A stretch of DNA of 23,881 bases from Seminavis robusta (taxonomy: Eukaryota > Bacillariophyta > Bacillariophyceae > Naviculales > Naviculaceae): positions 1 to 23,881 of the forward strand of contig CAICTM010001718.1 of assembly GCA_903772945.1 (NCBI GenBank). The letters run 5' to 3'. Position 1 is the stretch's first letter; the number at the start of each line of letters is the position of its first letter. The notes beneath the pieces are model-generated. The model did not search any database. It was not told where the DNA came from and saw nothing but the letters and a program-made list of their open reading frames with translations. The position numbers were made by a program, and so were the translations under genes. Of the stretch, positions 1 to 9,720 are shown piece after piece.

Positions 1-326
1 AGAGTTGCACACGCGCGATGCAATGAACAATGACGGAGAACAACACCTCAACGCAGATGCTTGTGGTCAGGTTTTACGCGATGCGCTTAGGACAATATAG
101 GATACGGCTATTCTATATTGGTACGTCGTGATTATACAGAAGGAGCCAGGCAAGTGTAAGACAGCCACGCTGATGTGTGATCCCGAGCCACCTCGTGGCA
201 GAGAGCGAACAGAAAAGACGCAAAGTTGTGAGATCAATCACTGAACACACATTGATCGGAATAACACCAATTACCTGACTACCCGTCCATGCGCTGCGCA
301 CCTACTGGTTGTGAGCCGAGCGAACT
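1..326. other. left edge, no gene recognised
   Basis: No supported coding region. Short open frames exist on both strands but have no recognisable motif, and the frame of the downstream RT is closed by a TGA at 312-314. The upstream motif-A part of the neighbouring reverse transcriptase was looked for here and not found, so the element is probably truncated or replaced at about 330-480. Confidence 0.5.
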
Positions 327-482
327 ATGAATTTGGATGTGAAATTCGAACAACAGCGAAAAAGAGCTTCTGCCCAGAAAAAGGCCTACAACCGCTTGAT
401 TGAATGGAGCGATTGTGAAGAACTGTGGAAAAGGAAAGAAGCCCCGGAGGTGGAAGAGAAGCGAGGAGGCTGGAATCAATAG

Positions 483-1732
483 AGACGCGCTCAGTGGGTT
501 CGGGCCTACCAACAGACACGGCTCTTTGTCTCCACGGCTTATGGGTTTTCTGAACAGTCCTACGGTGGCTCCCAACGCACCGAACAGGGTCTTCAACCTA
601 TTCAGGGAGTCGGACAAGGCACCGGCGATGCAGGAGCTTTTTGGGCCATCCTGTCGGCCAAATGCATTGACTGTGTTCGAGCTTTGGGTCTTACCGTTGC
701 CTTCATGAGTGTGCTTGCCCCAAGACTTATCAGTCTCATGGCACAGATATTCATTGATGACAACAACCAATGCGTCTCTGCCCAGACCCAGCACTGCTCT
801 GGTGAAGATGTCTTCCCACGAGCACAAGAGGCAGCAGACACGTGGGAGGGTACATTAAGAGCAACTGGCGGTGCCATCAATCAAGAGAAGTCCTACTTCT
901 ACATGTTGGATTACACCTGGGTCCCTTCCCTCCTCAAATGGACATACCGTTCCATTGCGGACTTGCCAGGCGAACTGTGGGTCCGTGACAAGGACGGCGG
1001 ACGCAAGCCAATGTCCCGAAAAGAGCCTACGGAGGCCGAAAAGTGGCTTGGCTTCTGGCCCGCACCTGATGGCAACTCGACCCAACAAGTCTCCTACTTG
1101 AAACAACGAGTGGATGCCTTTACCAACAAAGTGCGCACTAGTGGACGATTTCTGAAGAACGATGTGTGGCTGGTCACCAAATCCACCATCCAAAAAACTT
1201 TGGACTACCCCATGAAAGCCATCCGGCTGTCCCTTTCGGAGTGGGATGAGGTCATCGGACCTGCTGGCAGAACGTACTTCCTAAAGTGTTGGCCATTTCC
1301 GGAACTTTCCCCGGGTTGTCCTGTTTGCACCCCAGAAGTATCAGGGCTTGGGGGAAATCCATCCCTGGCTCAGGCAAGAATTCACGCACATCCAAACTGT
1401 ATGGGACAAACTTACCTACACCGATACCACTGGTCAGCTCCTCGAGATGGAAATGGAACAACTCCGAATGGAGCTTGGAACCAACAGACATCTCACAGAG
1501 CATCCCTACACAGCCTTCGAATCCTCCACCACCGACTGTTGGATGAAAACTTGTGGAAGTCAATGGATGATTTTGGCATTACTATGGAGGACACCACTGC
1601 TAGATTCACCACACAGCGCACCAATGACCGATTCCTGATGAATCTGTTCTCTCAGCACGGATACAGTGTCCCACACTCTCAAGCGCTGAATGTCATGCGA
1701 ATTTTCCTAATGTTATCACCGTATGGCAGATA
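483..1732 (+). pseudogene. RT palm/thumb block of LINE-like element
   Basis: Frame starting at 483 shows a conserved STAYGFSEQSYGG stretch, then the RT motif-B-like GVGQG at 606-620, then the catalytic box as FIDD at 750-761 (usual [YF]xDD), then ATGGAINQEKS about 120 nt later, the usual motif D/E region. The aligned thumb region jumps to another frame at about 1290-1350 (HPWLRQEF... TGQLLEMEMEQL), then returns to the first frame near 1545 for TQRTNDRFLMNLF. The upstream motif-A aspartate is not found, so the domain is 5'-truncated as well as frameshifted. As a protein it cannot be made intact. Confidence 0.75.
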
Positions 1733-2486
1733 TTGCAACAGCGTATGGCAAACAACTTCAGCACCAATCCTTCAACGGAACCAAAGTCGAGCCCCACCTT
1801 CACCGAATGGAATGGCCCCCGTCAACCCAAGTCCCTACCCCCGTCGTTGACTCTCGTCTGGCAGGGTGCCTTAAGAGAGGGTCTCATTGAGCAATATGGC
1901 AGCCCCAGAATCTACGCATTCGGCCCCAACCTTATACCCGGCCTTTGGAAGGAAGACCCCATCTCTTTCTGGCCATGGATGTGGAACCCAGAAACTGATA
2001 CCTGTATCACAGGGAAGGATTGCTTTGGACCCCCTACGAACGCATCAACCCTGGCAGACGCCGTGCACACTATCGGCGATCCACAGTTCCTCGCACATGG
2101 AACAGTCCCACATCAACCCAACTTGAAGCTTCAACTCCCATCACCAGTCTCCCTCGGCACCTACCCACACATCAATTGGTTACAGAACAGCATCAGTGGT
2201 CCGTAACGTTGTGCAAGCCTCGCCCAACGAACCCGAACTTGTCCTACTCTTCAACCACTCTTCGTGCGACTCCGAGCCAATGAATTACTCTGACAGTGAC
2301 GACTCCACCTCTGGACTCTCCGACAGTGACGATTCTACAGTGACGACATCTGCCTCGGACCAGCACCCCCCCCTGTGCTCCCAATCCCTCCAAGATGCCC
2401 TGGATCAGCTTCCACAGTCAGACCAATGGGCGCTAGGACACCTTCGCTTTACCATGATGGCTCCCAGATTGCGAAATCCATCTTGA
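1733..2486 (+). pseudogene. connection region of LINE-like element
   Basis: A 157-residue open frame (1736-2206) carries the Trp-rich stretch typical of the linker between RT and RNase H in this family (residues such as ISFWPWMWNPETD). The frame then shifts at about 2196 into a Ser/Asp-rich stretch with a repeated SDSDDST motif at about 2285-2345. The stretch ends at a TGA at 2484-2486. It has no catalytic role that can be read from the sequence and is placed by its position between the RT and RNase H blocks. Confidence 0.5.
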
Positions 2487-2489
2487 CTG

Positions 2490-2960
2490 TCCGGCATTCA
2501 GGTTAGCGACGGCTCCTACAAAGATTCCTTTTGGCACTGCAGCTTTCGTCCTTGAAGAGCCGACCACAAGGACGGATCAACGGCCAGTTCTTGTCCCAGG
2601 TTCCCGGGTGACCACTTCCCTTCGAAGTGAACTGGCAGGTATTATGGGGGCACTCATCGTGATGCGCACCTCTGTATTCTCCATGAAATCACTATGGATG
2701 CATCACAATTGGTTGTGATGGCCAAGCAGCCCTCACTGCCCTTGAAACCCTCTTCAACCCGCCAGTGCAATAGCAAAGACTTTGACCTCCGTGTTGAGGG
2801 CCGAGCTGTTATCGATGAGATCAGGGAAACTGGGGATCGACGTTCAGTTCCGATGGGTTAAAGGCAACCAGGACGACAGCACCTCGAGCCCTCCGACATC
2901 CTCCCCCAGGACATGTTACAGGGAACCCGACTTACCACGGCTGCCTCGACCGCTGGGCAA
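2490..2960 (+). pseudogene. RNase H block of LINE-like element
   Basis: The RNase H core can be read in pieces in different frames. SDGS at 2505-2516 gives the first catalytic Asp. A frameshift near 2536 is followed by FVLEEP. RSELAG gives the catalytic Glu at 2629-2631. IGCDGQAAL gives the second Asp at 2717-2719. FRWVKGNQDD at about 2850-2877 matches the usual V-K-G-H-Q-D-D motif, with Asn in place of His. Each block is well preserved but the frame changes at least three times. The enzyme would degrade RNA in the RNA-DNA hybrid; this copy is inactive. Confidence 0.7.
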
Positions 2961-3039
2961 TCCTAACATTGAATGGATACTTGCTGCCAAATCCCAGTGG
3001 ACTCAGGATCACTCCGCCCCGTGCCCTAATTTACCCTTC

Positions 3040-4063
3040 ACCAACGAGCGCGTCATCTTCCGGCACAAGGTAAGAAACTAGCCGTTTTCCCCCGGTGAGA
3101 TGCACGAGGCCCTTTGGGAAGACAAATCAAGGCACACTGGAAGAAGCGCGAGGAAAGAGTTCTTAACGTCGTCTATTCCGAGAGGGAATTGGACAGAGCG
3201 TGGACACATTTCAACTGGGAGGCAATGGGAGGGCCATGAGGAAGGCACCAATTGGATCCAAAGATTCATCACCAAACATGCAACAGGCCACTGTGGTGTA
3301 GGACGCCAGCTGCAACGCCGCCAATGGCAGGCTCACACGATTGCCCACGGTGTGGAACAGCCGACGAAGACACTCCATGTCTACGCTGCCAAACCCAGCA
3401 TCCATCCAAAATGGAACCAGGAGATTTCCAAGCTGAAAACTTGGTTGCACAAGCGCCACACAGACCCCATGATGACCAAGCAGATCCTGACCCAACTCCA
3501 TCACTGGCAAAAGGGACACAACACCTCTCTCTGGATGGGATCTGGCACTCCTAGCACTGTAAACGGACTCCGTGCACAGGCCACACTGGGATGGTGGAAT
3601 TTTCTACTTGGCAGAATCGCAATCCCACTTTGCAACTGCCCACGAGCTCCACTTACACTCCATTGGAAAACAAGGTGATGGCACCAGCTGGGCAACTGCC
3701 TTGGCAAATGAACTGTGATGCTTCACTTCCGCATGTGGGAGCAAAGGAACGATGCACTACACGGTGCAAAACCAACCCCCCCCACACTCTCCCACCTCTC
3801 CACCCTCCGACAGGAAATCCTGAAAGAGTACTCCAAAGGTGATGCCACATTACTCCCACCGACCGCTGGCGCTCGATCTTGACTACAGAGAAATCAACCT
3901 CAACCTGTCACTCCCAAAAACCCTTCGCTGGCTCGAAACCATCAACTGGCTAGGGCTGCCCATGGACGACTGCGCACAACCTACCAACTCCGCACACAAC
4001 AAACAACTTCAACGATCAATGCACACCTACCTCCAAACTGGCCGAACCACTACAAATGAGTAA
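3040..4063 (+). pseudogene. Cys finger and C-terminal block of LINE-like element
   Basis: Downstream of the RNase H block, a frame opens with FTNERVIFRHKVRN, then RFITKHATGHCGVGRQLQRR in a shifted frame. A CPRCG...CLRC pair (C-x2-C, then C-x2-C, 3342-3389) follows in a third frame. In intact relatives this finger sits near the C-terminus and is followed by a WRNFLFGR-like stretch, seen here as WWNFLLGRIA at about 3591-3620. MWEQRNDALH is readable at about 3734-3763, and the block ends in an open frame that stops at 4061-4063. Function of the finger is presumed nucleic acid binding. Confidence 0.6.
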
Positions 4064-4317
4064 CATGCTTTTCAAATCCTGGTATTGCCTTGCGCTCCAG
4101 GTGCTGCCCTTGCCAGCTTCTCCTGCACGAGAGTGCAGCATTGTCCACTAATGGGGGGTCTATCCGGGCCCCTTGAGAATGACTGACACTGCGCAGAATT
4201 TATGTGGATGACGACTCAGCTAGGTGGGGGCTTCCCCACCCATTGCCCGCGTCACTAAAGCCACTCCGTGGCCATAGTTTGTTAAACTAACGAGTATTTT
4301 ACACCCCTCTCTAAAGT
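4064..4317 (+). other. 3' non-coding tail of LINE-like element and junction
   Basis: No coding potential. This AT/GC mixed stretch between the last element codon and the first copia residues is most simply the element's 3' UTR. No poly(A) run is present. Just across the junction a 6-bp inverted repeat (CCTCCA at about 4322-4327 and TGGAGG at 4337-4342) could form a small hairpin. The exact junction cannot be placed to the base. Confidence 0.4.
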
Positions 4318-6783
4318 GTATCCTCCAGGCAGATCTTGGAGGGTCGGACAACAAGCTACAAAGATATTCAGTACCTTTTGGGAGCTATTGTCTGCTTCCA
4401 ACGAACCAGACAAGCTCAATTCCATGGAGCCCCAGGCGATTGGATTGCATCTACCTCCCGTCCATTGATGGACAACCACCAAGGTGGACACAGTGTGATG
4501 GACCTCGTCACCTTTGAGGTGATCACGCGACAGCATGTCCGCATCCTGCCGATGCCTCGCTCAGTCATGATGCTGTCGAAAAGAAGGCATATGGTGAGGG
4601 GTAAGAAACCACTAATCTTTCACAACCGTGACTTTGTGGAATTTTTACCTGTAGGTTTGCCTGCAGGAGTGGATGGTGTCAATGGAAATGAGAGCTACCT
4701 CCAAGTCTATGGAGACTCTTCGGACGAAGATTCAGTGGAATCCAGGAATCAGATGAAGATTCTGAGGATGGGAACGCCCCAGGGCTAGTACCAAGGGCAT
4801 CCAAACAGTATGCCACAGACATTGACTCCGATGAAGAAGGAGAAGAGGGATTCCAAGGAATCCCAACAAGCACAAGTCCAGAACAACCCTACAGTTGAAG
4901 AGACGGCACCAGCAGTGGATACCAATGATGGAAACCTCGCTGGGCCAGCCAAGGCTTCCAAGCTTCCCCGAGTTGAAATTAGACGTTCAACTCGGATTGC
5001 TACAGCCGAAGCAAAGAAAGGAGTAACCTTCGTCCAAGATGACGAAGCGAAGCAACCACTACTGTATGAGACAGAGACAAGCAAGCACCTAGCTTTGTTC
5101 ATGGACTCCTGCAATCACAGGAGTGCCACAGCAGAAGTCAAGGATGAGAGCAGCCATGCCCAACAACATCTTCTACCAAGGGTCTGAAAGTGTGGGGCAA
5201 CAAAGCCAGAAAGGCGGCTCAAAGAGATGGACCAGCTACACAGCAGAGTGTGTTTCAGTCCAGTCGACCCAGACAAATGCAGTGATTCTGAATTGAAAAA
5301 GGCACAAATGGCACTCATGTTTGTGAGTGAGAAAAGGGATGCACGGTCAAGGCCCGTGCAGTCTACAATGGGAAACCTACAAGGGTGTACCATCAGAAAG
5401 AAGATGCCAGAAGTCCAACAGTTTCACTTGAGGGTTTGATGTTATCCATGTGTGTCGATGCATCTGAAGATAGGGATGTGATGTCCCTGGATGTTCCCAA
5501 TGCGTTCATCCAAACCCAATGCCAAAAGTCAAACAAGGTGAAGACAGGGTCCTCATGATCATTGAGGAACCCTTGCAGATTTACTTGTCGAAATTGATCC
5601 TGACACATATGCCTCTTTCCTGACATACAAAAAGGGACGTCCTGTCCTCTATGTTGTCGTGGAGAGAGCCATTTATGGCATGGTTTTGGCAGCACTTCTT
5701 TGGTACAAGTTATTCAGAAGTGACCTCGAGCAATTGGATTTGTGTTCAACAAATACGATCCTTGTGTGGCCAACGCATGATCGAAGGGTACCAACAAACA
5801 ATCCGATTCCATGTTGACGATCTAATGTCAAGCCACAGAATGAAGTTGGTGAATAACCAAACTTTGGAATGGTTCAACGCTAGGTATGGAACCTATGGAG
5901 CCGTGAAGGCAACCCGTGGTCCCAAGCATGACTACTTGGGGATGACGGTGGACTTTTCCGACCCAGGAAAGGTTGTGATTGACATGATAGATTATCAAGA
6001 AAATGGTCTCAGAGTTTCCAGTGGACTTTGGGGCAATGAAAAAGGTACCAAGTGCAGCTCCTGCTGACCTATTCAGCTCTGGTGATGGCACCATCCTGAA
6101 TGACAAGAACAGAGAAACCTATCATACCTTTGCAGCCAAGCTGTTGTTCCTGTGCAAGCGTGCTCGACAGATGTGCAGACTCTCACTACTGTGTTATGCA
6201 CTCGTGTCAGAAGCCCACATCTGATGATTGGGACAAGTTGGTCCAAGGCCTCAAGTTTTTGGATCAGACGGCGCAGGACAAGTTGATCCTACACATTGAT
6301 GACATACGCATCATCATTGGTGGGTGGATGCATCATTTGCAGTCCATCCTGATTACCGTTCCCACACAGGAGGAGTCATGTCCTTTGGAAGTGGCGCGGT
6401 GCTGTCTGTGTCTGCGAAACAGAAATTGAATTCGAGGAGCAGCACGGAAGCGGAATTGATTGGAGCTGACGATGTCATGTCGCCCATGTTGTGGGCAAAG
6501 TTGTTCCTTGAAGAGCAGGGGATCGTTGTGAAGGACAACATCCTCATGCAGGACAACAAAAGCACGATCATTCTTGCAGAGAATGGCAAAGGCAGTTCGG
6601 GCAAAAAACTCGGGCTATCAACATTCGTTTCTTTTTATTCATGACCAGATTGGAAAAGGCAACCTTAGAGTTGTGTACTGCCCAACCTTGGAGATGCGTG
6701 GAGATTTTTTCACGAAGCCCCTTCAGGGCAAGCTCTTCCACGAGCACAGGGCTTTCATCATGGGTCATCCACCCCTTGTTTGA
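4318..6783 (+). pseudogene. copia pol remnant, element A
   Basis: Readable blocks in order: GRTTSYKD and PFGSYC (integrase C-terminus) and GGHSVMDL with LPMP (post-integrase linker). Then come an acidic spacer, MDQLH...FSPVDP and KKAQMALMF (RT start), and LDVPNAFIQT (RT motif A). The RT box HVDDL follows at 5811-5825. After that are KATRG...HDYLGM, the RNase H start DASFAVHPD at 6327, KQKLNSRSSTEAEL, DNKSTI, and the end motif TKPLQGKLF at about 6712-6738. At least six frameshifts separate these blocks, so the polyprotein is not made. Blocks match the diatom CoDi lineage that uses HVDD in the RT box rather than YVDD. Confidence 0.8.
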
Positions 6784-6825
6784 TTGCCTAATTTATTTTA
6801 TTCGTTCCACGGTAGCCACTTAGGG

Positions 6826-6840
6826 CACCGTGCAGGAGTG
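6826..6840 (+). promoter_or_regulatory. putative polypurine tract of element A
   Basis: The purine-enriched stretch GCACCGTGCAGGAGTG ends exactly where the LTR begins with TGTTGG. This is the expected position of the plus-strand primer in LTR retrotransposons. Assignment rests on position only. Confidence 0.45.
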
Positions 6841-7108
6841 TGTTGGAGGAAACATACCTGACACCTCTTTACTATTAACTCGTGTATTAATCATCTAGTC
6901 CGGTTCGCATGTAAATTCATCATGCAAGGAACCAAGGGAGTTTTAGGTCTAAAGTGTTACGGGGGTCCTTATATCCAATTCAATCACAAGAATTGCTATG
7001 CACCACCAGAAAATCCTCACTTTTGCTTTTCAGCTTAATCTAAAACCAAATTACTCCCCAATAAGCTGCAGTATTACTAGCAAATAACAGCACTGTACGG
7101 CTCCAACA
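6841..7108 (+). repeat. 3' LTR of copia element A (268 bp)
   Basis: Begins TGTTGGAG and ends CTCCAACA, a perfect 8-bp terminal inverted repeat with the canonical TG...CA ends. It starts 57 bp after the pol stop. The next bases after the LTR are TGCTA, which would be the target duplication if the 5' end were present to compare. No second copy of this LTR is found in the window. Confidence 0.8.
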
Positions 7109-7312
7109 TGCTACCGCCAACGGCGGCACAGTTTACCAGACTTGGAACATAAGGTATATACACCCATACAAGGCCTGATCCCCTTGTAGGATTGCCATCG
7201 TGCGACGCACATGTCTACATCCAAATCTCATGAGAGTGCCCCGCACTTTAAATCATATGTTCTCCTTGTCCGACTGCTGTCGCGCCTTCTGTGACCCTTG
7301 TCAGGGGGCGAA
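7109..7312. other. spacer between two LTRs, nothing recognised
   Basis: About 200 bases between the LTR of element A and the LTR of element B. No open frame or repeat was recognised. Confidence 0.5.
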
Positions 7313-7740
7313 TGCAATACACGGCTCTTAGCCTTATTCGCGACTCGATCCTAGATAGGGTTTGAGTTCGACTCATGACTGAGTCTCTCGTGAATAGTCA
7401 TTTGAGACAGGGTTCTCAATGACCGCGCTAGTCATACTAGGTTGATGATGAAACATCGCTCTAGATATTTAGCCAGCGTGGAGTACTTCCACGCTACTAG
7501 ATCCATGCTAGACAAATCTTCCACGCGTTCCGTTTTAGGATCGTGGAGAGACGTAGGATTACTACCGCAACCTACTCTATCACACTTTATAGTCTCCCGC
7601 GGGAAGCCAGATCTACGATCCCTTAATGATGATCTCTCTCGTTGATTAGTTTTCATAGCTTTCTAATCTCTCTCATAACTTTCATTCTCTCAAACTCAAA
7701 ACACTCGAAAGATCTTTACACTAGCTTTTAGCGTAGTGCA
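7313..7740 (-). repeat. LTR of copia element B, copy 1 (428 bp)
   Basis: Nearly identical over its whole length to 23395-23809. The shared region begins TGCAATAC and ends GTAGTGCA. The ends are an imperfect inverted repeat (TGCA[AC]TAC), with TG...CA borders. On the minus strand it lies just 3' of a copia pol fragment, so it is the 3' LTR in that orientation. A TATAAA on the minus strand and several small hairpins are conserved in both copies, for example 8-bp arms at 7475-7482/7488-7495 and GACTCA/TGAGTC about 105 nt to the left. Confidence 0.85.
7586..7591 (-). promoter_or_regulatory. TATA-like box in LTR B
   Basis: TATAAA on the minus strand (plus TTTATA), in the context CTATAAAGTG. It is conserved in the second LTR copy at 23660-23665. 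The orientation agrees with the minus-strand pol and supports the LTR strand call. Confidence 0.45.
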
Positions 7741-8931
7741 ATCTGCTCTGTAGCAGTCCTTGCGGCGACGTATTTGGAACCGAATGTGGCGGTCTCCACG
7801 TTAGACTGTAATTTTGTGTACCAGTCAATAGAAGTTTTGTTTGCAAGGTGCAGGACGCCGGTGACGGAACGTCCGCTAATCAGATCATGATAAAGGTTCA
7901 CGTCCACGTAGGCAGTGAGTGATACTCGCTTGCCGCGTGGTTGTGGTGCATTGTCAGGGATCAATTCCTTGGCACCGTGGTAGCACGAGTATTCCCAGTC
8001 GTGCTTCTTCTCGGGTACATCCGAATAGTTAGGTTCTTCCTTCCTGATGTGTATAATGTCATGGCGCATCTTTGAGAGATATCCACAGATTCGTTTGACT
8101 CTGTCGAGGTGTCCTTGCCGTGGTGCGGCGCGGAATCGTGACAGTGTCATCACGGCAGTTCCGATGTCAAAGCGTCCAATCTGGATCGCCCATTGTAGGC
8201 TGCCGATGAGCGACTGGTAGATTTTCTGGTTCTCAATGTCCAGTAGCTCTGACGTATCGATCTCTGGGTGGTCACCTTTGACCAGTGGTGACGAAGCCTG
8301 ACGTGGCATTTGTCCGAAGATTCGTTGGTAGTTCCCGAGAACTTTCTTGATGTACTTTCGGGGTGCATAGCTCAGCACTCTATCATCATCACGAAAGAAG
8401 TCACATCCAAGGTGGAATTCAATAGGGCCTGTTCCCTTGAGTTTGAATTTGTGTGTCTTCTCCAGGATAGTGATGATGGCTTGTGATGTCTTGCTAACGA
8501 TCAACAGGTCATCGACGTACGCAGCAATGTACTCGTAGTGATCTCCTTTGTCTCGCATCCAGATGTCGGGTTCGGCCTTGGACGGGAAGAATCCCACCCT
8601 TGGAACGTAGGACGTCTGCGAAGCGTTCATGCCATCGTAATCCGGATGACTTGAGTCCGTACAGTGCTCGCGAGATGATCAGCGTGCATCCTTCGCGATT
8701 GCCAAATTCGGGTCCTGCGATCACGTACACTTTCTCCTTCGTGTATGAGTCAATATAAGCGTTTCCGACATCGGTTGCCCATACTTCGCATCCATTCAGT
8801 TCCACTAGGAATGTAAGGAGTCTAATCCCTCGTAACGATACCACGCTGGAGTAGACAGAGTCGACAGGTGTGTCCGTGAGATGTCCTCCAGCGATGAGCC
8901 GTGCCTTGTGGCGTCCATCGTGCTTGACGTC
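7728..8931 (-). pseudogene. copia pol fragment, element B (RT and RNase H)
   Basis: On the minus strand the fragment opens with KHDGRHKARLIAGGHLTD, then DSVYSSVVSLRG, WATDVGNAY (RT motif A), EGCTLIISRALYGL and GLRWHERF. A frameshift near 8600 separates this from PSKAEPDIWM, the RT box YVDDL at 8508-8519, FHLGCDFFRD, SLIGSLQWA, FRAAPRQGHLDRVKRICGYL, a degraded RNase H start (AYVDVNLYHDL) and ATFGSKYVAARTATEQI. The protein stops abruptly at EQIALR where the LTR begins, well short of the normal C-terminus. Gag, protease and integrase are absent. It differs from element A in its RT box (YVDD against HVDD) and belongs to a separate copia lineage. Confidence 0.8.
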
Positions 8932-8952
8932 TCCTAATTATTAGGAGACGTC
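8926..8952. repeat. 27-nt perfect palindrome
   Basis: GACGTCTCCTAAT, a single central T, then its exact reverse complement. The left GACGTC is also the first codons of the element B pol fragment, so the palindrome sits exactly at the 5' break of that fragment. Confidence 0.8.
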
Positions 8953-8991
8953 TCCTATAAGAGACTTAGTTACCGCGTAGTTAACACGTGT

Positions 8992-9092
8992 ATGTCTCTT
9001 ATTGCTTAGGAGATGTCTCTTATTGCTTAGGAGATGTCTTCTATTTTAGGAGATGTCTCCTATTTCGAAACCATGTCTCTTAATTCTCTTAA
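8992..9092 (+). repeat. short tandem repeat, about 21-bp unit
   Basis: Two identical 21-bp units (8992-9012 and 9013-9033: ATGTCTCTTATTGCTTAGGA then G) are followed by degenerate units at 9034, 9053 and 9073, all starting ATGTCT. The AGGAGA and TCTCCT words are shared with the neighbouring palindrome, so both probably come from the same local amplification. Confidence 0.7.
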
Positions 9093-9529
9093 GTTCGTCC
9101 CATCTTCCACATGCTCCCAAATATCGATCCCATCTGATAAAGAGGCATCACATCATTGTGGAATTTCATTCGGATGCCATTCGGACGCCATTGAACGTTA
9201 CTCGGAATGTCAAAAGTCAATCTTACGTGTCAATGAGAGGAGAGGATGACATTTCACGGAACGAGAGGAAGGTGTCAACAGCAACAACCTGTTGACTGAT
9301 CGTGCACACATGAACAAAAAGGGATGCCCTTGGTGGGATGCGATTTTCTTTGGATGCAATGACTAAATAGAGAACTCAAAAGACTTTCTGTGACTGGAGA
9401 GCCGGCCATCTAGTTTAAAACTAAGCCTCACATTTTGACCTCACATTTTTGAAATCCCATGAAAATCAGCGATTTCAGTCAATCCAATCGTCTGTGCAAG
9501 CTCTGTGAGATGAGGAAGTCATCAATCCA
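9093..9529. other. intergenic, nothing recognised
   Basis: Small open frames only, without motif. A short duplicated word (GCCATTCGGA) occurs around 9165-9190. No link to either copia element was seen. Confidence 0.5.
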
Positions 9530-9720
9530 GCAAAAACGTTTCGTCAGTCTACAGGTAATACCTACGAGCAGCTTCGATTTTTCTGATTCAAACGCGTGCC
9601 AGCTTTTCTGGTACACTTCTACGAGTGATCGTGTAGAAATGTACGAAGAAGCTCGGCTCGCGTTTGAATCAATAGAAACGAAGCTGCCTGTATGTGCATA
9701 GACTGACGAAACATTTTTGC
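9530..9720. repeat. 191-bp foldback / MITE-like palindrome
   Basis: The left half read forward and the right half read in reverse complement are similar over their whole length. The ends are GCAAAAA and TTTTTGC, then TTTCGTCAGTCTA, GCAGCTTCG and TGATTCAAACG recur in both arms. The inner parts pair imperfectly up to a centre near 9625. Both strands therefore carry related open frames, neither a likely gene. A 3-bp CCA flanks the element on both sides (9527-9529 and 9721-9723), which could be a target duplication but may be chance. No transposase is present, so it would be non-autonomous. Confidence 0.75.

Larger units (their letters stand above)
327..4317 (+). mobile_element. degenerate LINE-like RT-RNase H retroelement
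   Basis: Reading the three plus frames together gives, in order, an RT palm and thumb, a connection region, an RNase H domain, a Cys-rich finger and a C-terminal block. This is the order of the large RT-RNase H proteins common in diatom genomes. No LTR is seen at either side, which favours a non-LTR (LINE-like) element, but this is inference from architecture. The frame changes at least six times and there are in-frame stops (for example TAG at 480-482), so it is a dead copy. The 327-482 part is open but has no clear homology and may not belong. The right limit is set where copia homology begins. Confidence 0.75.
4318..7108 (+). mobile_element. 5'-truncated Ty1/copia retrotransposon (element A)
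   Basis: Carries the integrase C-terminal part, RT and RNase H in the copia order (integrase before RT), then a 3' LTR. The 5' LTR, gag, protease and integrase core are missing from the window. The LINE-like element immediately upstream marks the truncation or insertion point. A purine-rich GTGCAGGAGTG directly precedes the LTR, in the place expected for the polypurine tract. Confidence 0.8.

Noticed and set aside
1..4317. 5' LTR and gag for copia element A
   Set aside because: Searched for TGTTGGAG and related ends upstream; none found, so only the 3' LTR is called.
7313..7740. tRNA B-box-like GAGTTCGACTC inside the LTR
   Set aside because: No A box or cloverleaf around it; it is part of a hairpin-rich LTR.
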